Positions 34,936-47,033 of a stretch of 64,000 nucleotides of DNA are shown one piece after another (position 1 is the stretch's first letter; each line of letters begins with the position of its first letter). The notes under the pieces are model-generated. The model saw nothing but the letters and a program-made list of their open reading frames with translations, was not told where the DNA came from and ran no database searches. The translations under genes and the position numbers were made by a program. Source of the DNA: Nemania diffusa (Eukaryota > Ascomycota > Sordariomycetes > Xylariales > Xylariaceae); the NCBI GenBank assembly GCA_038501195.1, contig JBBPUQ010000002.1, positions 3,658,001-3,722,000 on the forward strand, read 5' to 3'.

Positions 34936-37800
34936 ATGGCAGACTCACCCCAAGATAACACTTCGGCGGGGATGCGAGCGGATGAGATCACGACTTCACC
35001 CAACTTCTCCTCCAACTCCAACTCCACACAGCCCGTACATATCCGGAGTTGTGTCTTGTGTAGGCAACGCAAGGTCAAATGTGATCGGCGTCAGCCATGC
35101 TCCAACTGTATACGAGCCGGCGCGAACTGCGTCCATCCACCTGGTGCAGGTAGGGCAGCGAAGCGGCCGCGTCAAGCAGCGGATACCAAAGTGTTGGACC
35201 GGCTTTCCCAGTTGGAGACGACTATCAGGCGCCTACAACAGCAAGCGAAGGGTCGCGATGCAGACCCTCATACAGCTCCTGAACCCGTACAAGCTCAGGA
35301 GAGTAGAGACCTGGTCGACGATGCGAATCAGGGGACTGAAGCGACACCAGAGCTAGGCCGCCTGGTTGTTGAAGAGTCCCAGAGTCGTTATGTCAGTAAC
35401 ATAATGTGGGCAGATCTGACCGAGTCGGTTAGTTTCCCAAACCTTGTCGCTGTCGATTGCGGTTTCGAGCTGACATCATGAGAGATCGAGCAATTGCGTG
35501 GCATGTTTCTTGATACTAATTCTAGGGATGATGACTCTAACCAACTCGATGATAGCCCCCCGTTCTACGACGCGGAATCTCCCAATCTAGCATCTTCGGG
35601 CCCAAACGCAGCAATACTTGGGTTCCGATCCCTTACTCATTCTCTGCGGGACTTCCACCCTTCCGTCGAGCTATCTATGAGGCTATTTCAACTATTTAAT
35701 GAGAATGTTTTACCAGTAGTGCGCATCTTCCACACGCCAACTCTAATACGTCTATTCTGGAGCGCGGTCGTGTCAACGGATTCTCTTGACAAAGAGACAG
35801 AGGCGCTTCTCTTTGCCATATACTACTCAACCATCATTAGCATAGACCCGACTCAATGCGCCAACATTGTGGGCGCACCGCGATCCACTGTAGTAGAGCG
35901 ATACAAATTCGCAGCAGAGCAGGCACTCGCGCGCGCCAACTTGCTAAATACGCACAGCACGTTGCTCTTGCAGGCCGCTGTATTGTACCTCTCGAGTTTA
36001 CGGTCTGACGATGGGACACGAACGGTATGGTCCCTCATCGCACTAGTGTCCCATATAGCACGCTCAATGGGACTTCATCGAGATGGAACGGTATTCAATC
36101 TTTCACCGTTTGAAACGGAGATGCGGCGGCGCATATGGCATCACATCTGTTTACTTGACCATCGGTCTACAGAATATCACGGCCACGAGCCCACCGAAAC
36201 CGTCGAGACAGCTTCAGACACTCACTGGCCTCTCAATGTGAACGATTCCGACCTCTCTAGCGACATGACGAGTATGCCACCTGAAAGCGATAGTCCCACC
36301 GATATGATACTTGTCCAGGTACGATGCCATGCGCTGCGAATCAGTCGAGAGATGAACCGGTGAGAAGCCTAAATGGATTTCCTTATCGTTTCTACTTTCC
36401 CTATACTATCCCCACCTAATGCTATGAGGCCGATCTATTTTTCTATCTTACCTTTCTCAACAAAACTGGTTGATATTAGTATATTCGCTACCCCTAAATG
36501 AAGTTACGCTGATCCCATACCTAGAGCAAGTCGTTCTCCATTTCACGTCCGTGTCCAGCTTATCGATGAACACGACAAATGGGTCGAAAAGTATGTCGCA
36601 CGTTGCGACCCAGCTCAGCCGTTACATTATATAGCAAAGCAGATTTCCTACATAGCGGCACAGCGAGTCCGCGTTGTTGCATACTATGCTGAACTAGTGT
36701 CTCGAAAACGGAAAAGAGAAGCCAACATCTCGCATGCTAACAATGTTGATAAAGGCATCGAGGGTTCTAACCACAAAGTCTCTAAGGTTGAAATAGATGA
36801 CAAAACCTTGCGGGAGCTAATTTTCACCAACTCAATCTCCATACTCAAAAGAACATGCGACATAATGAAAGACCCACGTCTTGAACGCTGGGTATGGCAC
36901 TGTAAGTAATCCACGAGGTTGTTGAATTGCCACTTTTGCGCTTTTGAGAGTACCAAGGCTCTCTTTAATCCAAGATAGTATCTTAGGAGCTTCGTTTGAT
37001 TTTTTTTCGAAACACTCATAGATCACATTTAAAATGGTAACACTAACTCTAAAAATTACAGCACACATATATATTCAGTGGCACACAATAGCTATCGTTT
37101 TGTCCGAGATTTGTATTCGGCCGCCCTCTCTACAATGCGATGAGGCGTGGGGATATGCAACTGCTGTCTACGACAAATGGTTACGTGTTAAATACCGAGA
37201 CAGCACGGAACAGGGAGATGAATTCGTTAAACCCAGTATGCATTCCTAATACTTTTATTTCTAGTTATTGTAAACATGGGGGGCTTTTCCCAGCTGCTTC
37301 TAGACCCCCAATAATTAATTATCTCCTTGTTGTCAGCGGTGATATCTAACATCTGAATTCTTCTAGTGGGCCAACTTATTGCGAGAGCCAGGCGCGTGCG
37401 AGATATGCAACAAGCGGAGCAGCAGCAGGAACCCCGTGACCGGATAAAATCGCAGATGTCAGAGCAAGGAATCAGCGAGTGGATGATGTCAGGACAGCAA
37501 ACACAATATGATACGCCTAGGAGTCAGACATCGCTCGACTTTGATAGTATGGATGCAATCCACATGAACCCTAGATCCCATCCAGCCAACCTTAATCCAG
37601 CGACTACAACAACAGCTTCCTTGGATTTCCCACGAATCGGGCCGCCAATTCCATACATAGGTGAACTCGATTCCTTTTTAGAGATGCTGCCTGATGAGCT
37701 GCAAAGCGATTGGTTTCAGTCTATGGGGAGGGATAGCGTGGACCCTTATAGCCACTCACCTGAAATTTTACCGGCAAATCCTTTCCCTGAGTTTCCCTAG
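34936..37800 (+). CDS. Zn2Cys6 fungal transcription factor
   Basis: Nuclear DNA-binding regulator; target unknown. Five exons: 34936-35427, 35485-36359, 36525-36901, 37062-37235 and 37367-37800, in phase to 783 residues. The binuclear zinc cluster near residues 38-64 has perfect C-x2-C-x6-C-x5-C-x2-C-x6-C spacing (CVLCRQRKVKCDRRQPCSNC and on to NCVHPP). It is followed by a short leucine-bearing coiled coil (DRLSQLETTIRRLQQQAK). The middle region matches the fungal-specific factor domain: LLQAAVLYLSSLRSDDGTRT, LVSHIARSMGLHRDGT and FETEMRRRIWHHICLLD. The C-terminus is Gln/Asp-rich with a possible activating end. Donors GTTAGT, GTGAGA, GTAAGT and GTATGC. Neighbours give no clear regulon. Confidence 0.92.
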
Positions 37801-38720
37801 TTTCATATTATTCCCTCGGAATTGCTTATATGAAGGGCCGCGCTTAGCTACAGCACAATTAGGACTCGATGAGTGATAGGTGGAAAGACCTGATATCATA
37901 TTCATCTTAGAATATGGCACGACTGTTCGCCACGAGTATCACGAAAATTGTATGAAATCAAAAGGATGTATAATAGGATGGAATAACGAAGGCTTAGTTT
38001 AACATGGATGTACACACATGTACTTGGATAGCTCTCTAAGGGAGGGTTGGAGCCACGACCTCATCGCAGCTCTTACCGATGGCTCGGATTCTTTTAGGCC
38101 AACTCACCACTCTATGGATAGACAAGGGTTTTCGAATATATTCCTTGGAGGACGCGATTTTATATCATTATGCAAACTCTACGGAAAGGGTATACCATAC
38201 CTAGGTATATCGTCGAGAACACCACATGAATATTAAAAGAGCTAAAGACAGTTATACTACAACATTTGAATAAGAACAGGCGCAACTAATAAGTTCTAAG
38301 GATAAGCAACTTGAAATGGCATTAGGGAGTATTGAACGTATACGCAGGCGAATATGGGTGTTGAGAAAAAAGAACATGTCTTGCGCCTAGGTATTTATCA
38401 GAGGTGACGATAGCTAGCACGGAAAGGAACTGCGAAGTGGGCTCTAATAACTGATAGGCAGCAGCATTGACTACAGGGGTTGGTGACTACTAATATTAGG
38501 TACCCTATTACCTAGTCTAGCTATCTCTTAATGCTTATGTAAAGAACGAATAAATTTGTACTGTATATCCGTGTCCTATCTAGTGTAGGAAGCATTCATG
38601 CACAAGGATAAAAGAGAGAGTGGGGGGTTCTATGCATTGTAGCTATTGCTAACGAGCTGTGAGACGCCCTTCTCTACACGCTTTCACCAGTAAACCTCGT
38701 GTCACCGTACCGTATAAAGA
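37801..38720. other. Intergenic region
   Basis: 0.92 kb between the Zn2Cys6 factor and the HET-domain gene, both on the plus strand. Only short frames. Some TAGGTACC-like words near 38500. Confidence 0.55.
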
Positions 38721-40908
38721 ATGGATTCAGACGGAGAGAGTGAGTTTCCTGAATGGGCCGACGATTCAAGCAACGAGGGGGATGATACCGCATCGGTCGA
38801 TGCCCACATAGGTCAGCAGGGCGAGTTCATGTTCAGTTCGAGTCGAATGCGCGAATTTGAGCTACATCAGGCCGAGCACCGTTTGCATATACGCTGTCCC
38901 GGATGTGGTAGATTCCCACTAGGGGACGTATCTCCCGAGGAAGTCTACAGTTCTCAACAGCGAGAGCAGTGGGAACAGTTCCGCTGCCTAGCCTGCTACG
39001 CACTCTGGCAATGCTCGCTTGACTTGAAGAGAGACGTTGTCCGCGTGTCTGGCGACGTGATATGGTTCAGCGGAACGGAACCAGAAGATACATTGAAGAT
39101 TCGTTTATACAATGAGATTGGTTAGTTAGCAAGCTTATGGACTGGCGGACTCTATCGCGTTCTCTGTGCTAGCTGGCAACTCATTGATAACTCGGACTTT
39201 AGGAACCAAAGACCAGGTCGTTCGCCAGTTTGGGTTTGCGAGACATATCGCGCCACGTGCAGATTCTGACGAGAGCTTGAAATGCGCAAGAAATTGGCTG
39301 ATGTCGTGTATGCAAACTCATACATCTTGTCGATTAGAAAAAGGGATGGGTACTCTCCCAACACGCGTAATTGACGTTTCATTGTCAGTCCCGCGCCTCG
39401 TGCATTCCGCCTCGGTACCAGCCGCCTCATACGCGGCCTTGAGCCACTGCTGGGGTTCAACTCGGCCTCTTCAAACCCTTCGTTCCAACATAGAGAGCCA
39501 TGTCAAAGGAATAAGCCTAGACTCGGTACCGATGACTTTTCGGGATGCCATTCGCGTGACTAGACATCTGGATATTGGGTACTTATGGATCGATTCCCTA
39601 TGTATTATTCAAGACGACAATGAAGACTGGATCAGAGAAGCGGCCCAGATGGGAGCGTATTATACTGGAGCTGAGATCGTCATCTCGGCTTCGTCATCGC
39701 AAGGAAGCTCAGAAGGGTTCTTGGGCCCCCGAAAAGACTCTATCAAGGGCACTCTACTGATAGAGGATGAGCGCGGTATGTCTAGCAATCCAACACCCCT
39801 TCACTTCCGAGAATCTACGATTGGAGATCACGGCAGTATTCCAAGGCAGTTGGGCTATCGGATTGATGCTCTGTCGAGTCGCGGCTGGTGCTTCCAGGAG
39901 AGGCTGTTGGCTAGGCGATTATTGTCATTTGACAGCCAGCAGCTGATCTGGGAATGTAATTCTGCCTGCCACTGCGAAGGATCGGATATATCTAATCCAG
40001 ATATGGGGCTCAGCGCTGATAACCATGGAGACCTCTACGACCACGACTATAACTTATCAGCCCGCCTTTTCGGGGCTTCTAAGGCGGAGATCCATAGATT
40101 CTGGAGAATCAAAGTCATCCAGCACTACGCCTCCAGAAACCTTACGAGGGAATCTGACAGGCTCATCGCGCTCCAGGGTATCGCCGATGTGCTGAAAGAA
40201 CACCTGGACGAGGAGTATATACACGGCCTCTGGGAAGGTGACATTCTTGAGGGACTGACTTGGTCGACACAAAGTTCGAATTTGGTTGGTATCCCGCTTG
40301 ATGTGGCTCCGACCTGGAGCTGGGCATCTATATATGGTCGCGTTAGCTACGCAAACTGGCCAACAAGGAACTGGGCCGTCGAGATAATAGGATTTACTGC
40401 TCTCGGTAAACCGGAATCGAGATTACGCATACATGATAACACACCTACATTAGCAATCCAGTTGCGCAGCCAACTGCTAGTTGCCGGAATGAGGGTGTTG
40501 GATAGCATGAATCCTGCGAAGTTAGTTCTCGACCAGGGCAGTGGACTCTCAGTAATAGAGGCCTACCTGGATACTGCTTGCGAGGCTGTCTTCGTTGAGG
40601 ATTTGTCCGGCCAGGTTGTTAAAACAGCAAACAGAGCCGCTGTCAACCCCTCTCGAGCAACACGCCAAATTTCACACTTGATGCCTACACCAGATGATAG
40701 AGGCACCATTCAAGTCTGGCTTCTTCGTCTCTTCAGCAACAAGCAGCAGCTCTATAACATGTTCTTGGTTCTTGGGCTGTCGAAAAGGAGCCCCGGGCAT
40801 TTCGAACGTATTGGCACTTCGTCAGTTACGCCCAAGACACCCGAGGAGAATGCCGTATTCGAAAGCTTTATAGGAAACCAGCCAACAGCCGAAGTTTCTA
40901 TCATCTAA
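38721..40908 (+). CDS. HET-domain protein with an N-terminal Cys-pair module
   Basis: Heterokaryon-incompatibility (HET, PF06985) protein; such proteins trigger cell death or act as fungal NLR-like partners. Exon 1 38721-39120 and exon 2 39173-40908 join in phase (GTTAGT...TAG) to 711 residues. The N-terminus is acidic and carries two Cys pairs, CPGC (about 59-62) and CLAC (about 90-93), that could bind zinc. HET motifs follow: YAALSHCWGSTRPLQTLRSN, TFRDAIRVTRHLDIGYLWID, SLCIIQDDNEDWIREAAQMG, VISASSSQGSSEGFLGPR and RGWCFQERLLARRLLSF. The C-terminal half is poorly defined. It shares the window with a second, different HET protein at 47-49 kb. Confidence 0.9.
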
Positions 40909-42230
40909 TATGACACTTTTCACAATATTGATCGATAAATATAAATTAGTAGCCCTTCTATTCTCAGAGTTTAGTTGTGCAGTTTCACTCCCCATATCCA
41001 AGTTGAATGTCTCGCTGGTTATTTAGTGCTTACAATGATATTTCACTTTAGAAATTTAGCCATCACATGTAGCACTAGAGTAAGAGGTAGGAAGCTATAA
41101 TGACTGTTATCCCATGGTTTCGATAGAAGTTGTACGTAAGCATACTACCTATATCTAGAATATGCATATTTGGATAGAGATGAAAGAAACCCTCGTTTGC
41201 ATGTAGCAGCTCGATTGGCTGCTGACACAGCTGCACACAGTCCGACGTGGCGTTTCAGCTACCTATCGCAAATGCTAAGCCCGAGATAACCATACTTACA
41301 TACATAGTTAGATAAGGCAGCATCTCTGATTATTTAGGTAAAGGCTATCATGTTGCTTGTCACGATAGCGGTATAAAATGTTGCGTTAATAATGGTCTTT
41401 ATTTACCTTGGTGTTACAGAGTAATACCTAGGTAGGTAGCCTCACTTTTACTGCAAGGGGCCACCACAAGGGTCCTTGCCGCCCAACAGTAGGTACTCTG
41501 TATGGGTAGGCTCATCTAAGGTACCTAGGTACACCCTACCTGCTTCACGGGACTTAGTATATTGTAGTACCTACAGCTAGGAGGTAGACCTTTAGGTAGT
41601 AGGTACCTGGTAAAAGGCCGGTCGGCATTTGGTAGGTACCTATGTAGGTAAGGCTTGCCCCGCGCCTGCTATTACTCTGTATTTAGAGAAAGAACTAAGA
41701 AACAGCGGTATGATTGCGTCAACACAGTGCTACCTACCAACTCCATACCTACCCCTCCAAGCTTTTTGCACTCACCTCTCAATACCTACCCTAGATTGGC
41801 GTGCTGCACCCAGCTCTGTGGGCAGACTGCACCCTCCTACAACGTACAGCACCGAGATTGTAAGCTATCCTGCCTCGGTTTCTTTCTCGTAACTTCTTCA
41901 ACTAGCATACTAGTTGTAGCTGGTTCTACTATTACACGCTCACCCTTTTTATTCATCTCCCTCGCTCGGCTGGGCATACAGCAATCATCGAGGTGGTATC
42001 GATACCCGTCATTCTTCCCACGCTCTCAATTTAACAAACACAACCTATCTGCTCTACACTGCGTGCCTTTCTCTCTGTTACCTATCCTTCACGTCTGTGG
42101 TCGCCGACTTGCAGTGAACGCCCCATTCCCTTGCCTGTCCCCACGTGTGCGCCAAGTGAACAAGCGATCGACTGTTAATATTTGCCTTTGCGCACCCCGT
42201 TTCCCCGTTGATGGTCAACACTAGCCCAAG
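40909..42230. promoter_or_regulatory. Intergenic region and likely long 5' leader of the UBX gene
   Basis: 1.3 kb upstream of the UBX-protein start. A dense cluster of TAGGTACC/GGTAGGTA words lies at 41420-41660. The segment 41700-42220 is pyrimidine- and C-rich (many CCTACC, CTCTC tracts), as in long fungal 5' leaders. The open frame 41655-42224 within it has no protein-like motif. Confidence 0.5.
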
Positions 42231-43924
42231 ATGGACGACGACGTTGACTATTTTATGATGGTGACGGAGGTGACCTCTCAGGATGTTGCACGCGGGTATC
42301 TTCAGATATCAGGTGGGGATGTAAGCACAGCTATACAAACATTCTACGAACATCCAGAATTCCAGTCGAGCTTCGCAGCTGCACATTCTACATCGACTGC
42401 CGCGGCACATAACCTGGACTCTTTGGCTCGAGCTCCGAGTAGTCGTCTAACAGGTCGCGAGGATTCTCATGGGGTTGTACACATCGATTCCGATGACGAT
42501 GACGATATTCTCATGGCCGACGATGATAATAATATTGACGCCATCGCTAGAAATATCCAGGAAGATGAAGATGCCGCCATGGCGAGGCAGCTACAGGAAG
42601 AGCTCTCTGGGTCAGGCTCGGGCGCTATAAACGACGGTGTACGAGCTCCTATAGCACAGACGACGGAAACTCTGGCTGGTCCTGATCTAGCATGGTCGCC
42701 TATAGACGAAGATCGAGAAGCTGGTGTAATTGAGCAGCTGAGGGCCCGCCAATCCCGTCAACGAAGACAAAGTAAACATATTGTAGCCTATTCCGGTTCT
42801 ATATACTAATACTTTTGACAGACCGGAACCCTGTCAATCCGTTTGACCAATCGCCCTCGATATGGGATGACACATCTGCACCTCCACTACTGCCGAACAC
42901 GCGATCCGACCAGAACCCAACGTCCCGAGCAGCCGTTTTACGCGATCTCTTCCGCCCGCCCCACGATTTGATGAGTAATGCCACATGGGATGAAGCCAGA
43001 GACGAAGGCAAAGAGGACAAGAAGTGGATTATGGTTAATCTCCAAGATCTCGACATATTCCAGTGTCAAGTTCTAAACAGAGATGTGTGGAAAGACGAGA
43101 ACCTCAAGACTTTGATCCAGGAACACTTCATCTTCCTGCAATATGAGAAACGCGAGCGAAGAGCCCAATCATATATCCAATTGTACTTCCCAAATGGCGC
43201 CCACGAGAATAGCGACAACTACCCCCACGTGTCCATCATCGACCCTAGAACAGGAGAGCAGGTTAAGGTGTGGTCGGGAACGTCTTTTCCAACAGTCGGC
43301 GAGTTCTACGGGGATCTGATTGAGTTTCTTGATCGCTATAGTTTGGCAGCCAATAGCAAGAATCCTGTTGTCCAATCGAAGCCGAAGCGTCAACCAGTCG
43401 ACATCGGCCGCTTAACAGAAGACGAAATGCTTCAGTTAGCTATGCAGAACAGCCTAGAGAATCATGGTGGCTCGTCAGGATCCAGTGTACAGGATCCCGA
43501 CATGCTCACAAAGCCCAACAACGACACAGACAAAGGCAAGGGCAAGGCAACGAACCAAATGGCAGACCTCACAGTTGACTCGATGGAACCGCCGTCTGAG
43601 GGTCCTGATGATTTGGCCGCGACCGTCTTTTCTCGAATCTCATTCACCAATCCGCATGTAGAGCCAGCTAACAACCCGGCGACAACAACGAGGATTCAAT
43701 TTAGGCATTCTGGGGGTCGCGTCATTCGTCGCTTCACGGTAGGAGATGAGGTCCGTCGTATTTATGAATGGTTGAAGGCAGAGCCATTTGAAGGCAAGGA
43801 GGGCGTTGTGTTCGAGCTCAAGACGATGCCGGCAGGTGCTGATCTGATCAACGAACTCGACAAGACTATCGAGGAAGTTGGCTTAAAAAATGGTACCGTC
43901 ATGATCGAGTTTATTGAAGATTAG
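42231..43924 (+). CDS. UBX5: UBA-UAS-UBX domain protein (UBXD7/Ubx5 type, Cdc48/p97 adaptor)
   Basis: Adaptor bringing ubiquitinated clients to Cdc48/p97. Exon 1 42231-42771 and exon 2 42822-43924 join in phase over a 50-nt GTAAAC...CAG intron to 547 residues. Domains: UBA-like helix bundle at 1-45 (QDVARGYLQISGGDVSTAIQ); acidic Asp-rich linker; UAS thioredoxin-like domain at about 220-330 (RDLFRPPHDLM, KWIMVNLQDLDIFQCQVLNR, HFIFLQYE, PHVSIIDPRTGEQVKVWSG); a UIM-like helix at about 385-400 (TEDEMLQLAMQNSLENHG); and the UBX domain at the C-terminus (TRIQFRHSGGRVIRRFTVGD). The combination UBA, UAS, UIM, UBX is that of human UBXD7 and yeast Ubx5, which serve in protein degradation and DNA-protein crosslink removal. 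Confidence 0.94.
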
Positions 43925-44542
43925 ACTTTGATTCCGCTTGCATAAGATAGGGGTTTGTGTACAGGGCCGTAATATCGCGTCCTTGAACGGTGTTTGGAAG
44001 GCATTCGCGTATTTGATTTTCTGGCAAGACTGGGGAGTATATCATTCCCTAGATAGACGTTGTGGTGGTGGTGGCGGCGGGCGGCGGCGGTAGCTTTGCT
44101 AGGAGTTTCGGTAGGCTTGATAAAATCAAGACAGAGGCATGCACCGATCAACGCATCTAGTTGCTTCTACTCCCCAGCATTCTCTTTTTATCCCATACTA
44201 TCTAGTCCCGATGAAACTGCAATGGTCGCGGATGAGAAAGTCTGTATTCTAGGGGAATGCTGGTTACAATTACAACCTCAAAGCCATTTACGGTTCTAGC
44301 ATGGCGGTGGCGTTTTGCTTGTTAAAGAAGCTGCAGTAGAACACCGGCGGATTATGATGTAGTTGTAGATATAAGAGAAATCCGCACACAATAGAGAACG
44401 TATGCTGCATTATACTTAAAAATGAACCCATCATAGGATTATAGTCTCTAGGATACTACGTGACCAATTGTGCCTTGGTGTGAGGAACTTGCTAAAAATA
44501 TTGCTAAAAATGTAGGTACAAGAGGAATCTAACCTCTGATGT
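43925..44542. other. Intergenic region with a GGT/GGC simple repeat
   Basis: 0.6 kb between the UBX gene stop and the tRNA. It contains a GTGGTGGTGGTGGCGGC-type simple repeat at 44062-44090. No gene supported. Confidence 0.55.
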
Positions 44543-44614
44543 TGGACTCGCGGGGAATCGAACCCCGGACCACTCCCATGCTAAGGGAGTATTATACCAC
44601 TAAACCACAAGCCC
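44543..44614 (-). tRNA. tRNA-Ala (anticodon AGC)
   Basis: 72 nt without an intron. Reading the minus strand: acceptor arm GGGCTTG pairs with CGAGTCC (one G-U-type pair at the third position and one at the sixth), discriminator A; D-loop contains TTTAGTGGTA; anticodon arm CTCCC-TTAGCAT-GGGAG puts AGC at the anticodon; T-arm CGGGG-TTCGATT-CCCCG is perfect, with the internal promoter box B. AGC anticodon reads GCU/GCC alanine codons after A-to-I editing. Confidence 0.96.
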
Positions 44615-45145
44615 GTGGATGATATAATTAGGATCACTCAACTATATATATTTCAAGGAAAATGGCGAAAATGGCGGTTACATTGAACTACTTTCATTCG
44701 GTTTAGTAAATATTAAGAGAGAATTACCTCCTAGATTTTTTATCTACTGGATGACATCAATAGCCTACTCCGGAGAAGGTCCTTGGTGCTGCTTTCTGCT
44801 CTCTCTCTTTCTCTCTTAAAAACAAATCCCCGTTATCATGGACTGGGATTTTAATCTTACTCTAGAGGGTAGACAACAAATACCATCCATCACACTATCT
44901 AACGTGGTAAACATGCCCATATGTTGATGTATTTTTAATATACATGATCAGAACGTATTTGTGTTAAGGATTTGCCTACCTAGATCAAGTTTTGAAACTG
45001 GAGTAAAGATATAGGAGTATGTATAGAAGTTGTAGGGTTAGTAAGTTAGAAGTCTTGAGAAGGGGTTCTCTTATATATCTTGGGCCGTATCTTCACTAGA
45101 CCATCAAGGAGCCAGCCTCATAAGCCATAGCAACCACCAGCATAA
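44615..45145. other. Intergenic region
   Basis: About 0.5 kb between the tRNA start and the methyltransferase stop. AT-rich with a CTCTCT tract at 44799-44815. Nothing else recognised. Confidence 0.5.
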
Positions 45146-45962
45146 TCAAGTCTTGCTAGCTTTTCTCCCTACAATACAAACCTGATCAAGGGTATGATAA
45201 ACGCCCTTATCAATCTCCCTCATTGCCTCCTCCTTGACCCTTTCGATCCTCTCCTGGCTCCATCCACTCCCCTCAACCCCCACCAATTCCTCCAAGCACC
45301 CCAAGAAGCAAGAAAGGACATTCCTAGTCCCCTTATCCCTCAGCTGCAACTCCGGATCCTGTAATTTGTCTGTTGAAAACACATCTTCATGGACATCAGT
45401 CAGGCCTAGTTTCCGGAATACGTCTTCCCGCCTCGCGCTCTTCGGCTCGCGCATCATGAGGCCTATCACAACGTCGTCTTTGGAGCGGAATGGCTGCAGG
45501 CCGTCATAGATCTCCTGGCACGCAGCACGAGAAGTCCCCGCGACGGAATTGTAAAGTGCGAAGTTGCAAGAATCGATCCATTGTAGCCAACCGCCAGGCT
45601 TCAGCAACTTGATCAGGTTTTCAATCGCACGAGACCATTCGGCCCGCGTGGTCGCACTGCTGACGAAGCGGACTGCAACTACATCATAGGTTCCTATGTC
45701 CGAGCCTGGAAAGGGGAGGTACATGTCCTGGATCCTGAACGACACGTTTGGAGGCCATGTTTGCGATGGAGGAAAGGCAGAAGATGAGATGTCAAAGCCG
45801 GTAAGTTGACATGTTGAAGGTAGGCTTTCGGCGATATCGAGGAGCCAGGCTCCGGTACCGCTGCCAATGTCTGCTATTTTGAGATTGGGCGAGGTGATTG
45901 GGATGTTAGGGTGAAGAAGAAAACCGAGGGTTTTTGTGGTGAAGAAGTGTTGCTCGTCTAGT
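45146..45962 (-). CDS. SAM-dependent methyltransferase (class I), 5' end unresolved
   Basis: Rossmann-fold methyltransferase of the type common around fungal secondary metabolism; substrate unknown. The frame runs from RLDEQHFFTTKTLGFLL through the SAM-binding glycine motif IADIGSGTGAWLLDIAESLP, the acidic strand LTGFDISSSAFPP, motif YDVVAVRFVSSATTRAEWSR and LIKLLKPGGWLQWID to a stop at 45146, about 271 residues. An acceptor (AAACAG) precedes position 45962, so a first exon lies upstream. An ATG at about 46078 opens a plausible N-terminus (TRLQDTDANTSPPIIEE), but its natural donor (GTTTGA) is out of phase by one base. The first exon may therefore be elsewhere, or the gene may carry a lesion. 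Confidence 0.8.
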
Positions 45963-47033
45963 CTGTTTTAGATGTAAGTTTAGATGTTCTAATGATGTGA
46001 ATTTCAAACTTTCCTCTCCGGTATTTCTTCAATTATGGGAGGGGATGTATTTGCATCGGTATCTTGTAACCTTGTCATAATGTCTTATATATAAATCCAA
46101 AATAATTTGGTAGGAATCCCGACAGCTAAGATAAGAATGCTTAGGTAGGTGGTATAGGTACCTAGGTAGTTATATACGGCTGTTTAAGTGCTTATGTGGG
46201 ACATGCATACCTAGGTATGATAAAGTGCAGCTGATCAAGCCACTTTAAGCCACCAATTACAGAACCTTGCAGATCTCAAACGCGTACTTTCATAGTGAAT
46301 TTACCTACAGTTTTGAGTCGCACACGTTCCTTGATACTTGTCTTGATATTTTCTTAGTAGTTTCGATTCCGGCCCTTAAGGTATAGCTGTCCTAGGAGCA
46401 AGTCTTGTATGTTGTATATTACGCGGCCTATTTTAATAGCTCTCCATCAGCTGTGCTAGACAAGTTTTGCGGAGGTAGGTATTTAATATGATCGGAGAGC
46501 GAAGCAGCAGGGAAGGCGGCAAAGGAGCAAGTGGGTGGGGGGCGCCTACACTTACAGGTATCTATCTAGGGCAGGTATCTTTTTAGGAGAAGGAACAATC
46601 CCCGTTCTACTGGCGTACTTCCGTGGCTTGTGCATACCTAAGGTAAGTGGCATAGGTATGTCTGTACAACCTCATCGCTAGGCATTGAACTACAAAATGA
46701 TCTATAGGTTGCACTGGCTGCAATGGCTGCAAAAGGGCCTACGGAGGACTGTGTGCGTGTCGCACCTGTACATGTGTGCGGCTGTACAAAGCAGACTTGG
46801 CTACATGCTAGCTCCTTGCACGCACTCGTTCGATATACCTACCTAGGAGGCCTCGGATCTAAGCTATCTATAGCCAGACTATCTAGTGAGTAGCTTCCCA
46901 TGAAGCAGAGTACTTAGTAGCTATCTAGTTACTAGTATCTATCACTAGAACTCTAGGAATCACAGGAACCAGGCCTTTAGTGATTACTACATCAATGACC
47001 AGCCCTTTAGAAACCAGCGTCCCCTAGAACACC
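45963..47033. other. Divergent intergenic region
   Basis: About 1.07 kb between the methyltransferase (-) and the second HET gene (+); its first 120 bp may contain the missing first exon of the methyltransferase. TAGGTACC words at 46140-46225. No other gene. Confidence 0.5.

Noticed and set aside
41655..42224. 189-codon open frame upstream of the UBX gene
   Set aside because: Pyrimidine-rich leader-like DNA; the translation is rich in Pro, Ser, Cys and Arg with no motif, and ends just before the UBX start. More likely a 5' leader than a gene.
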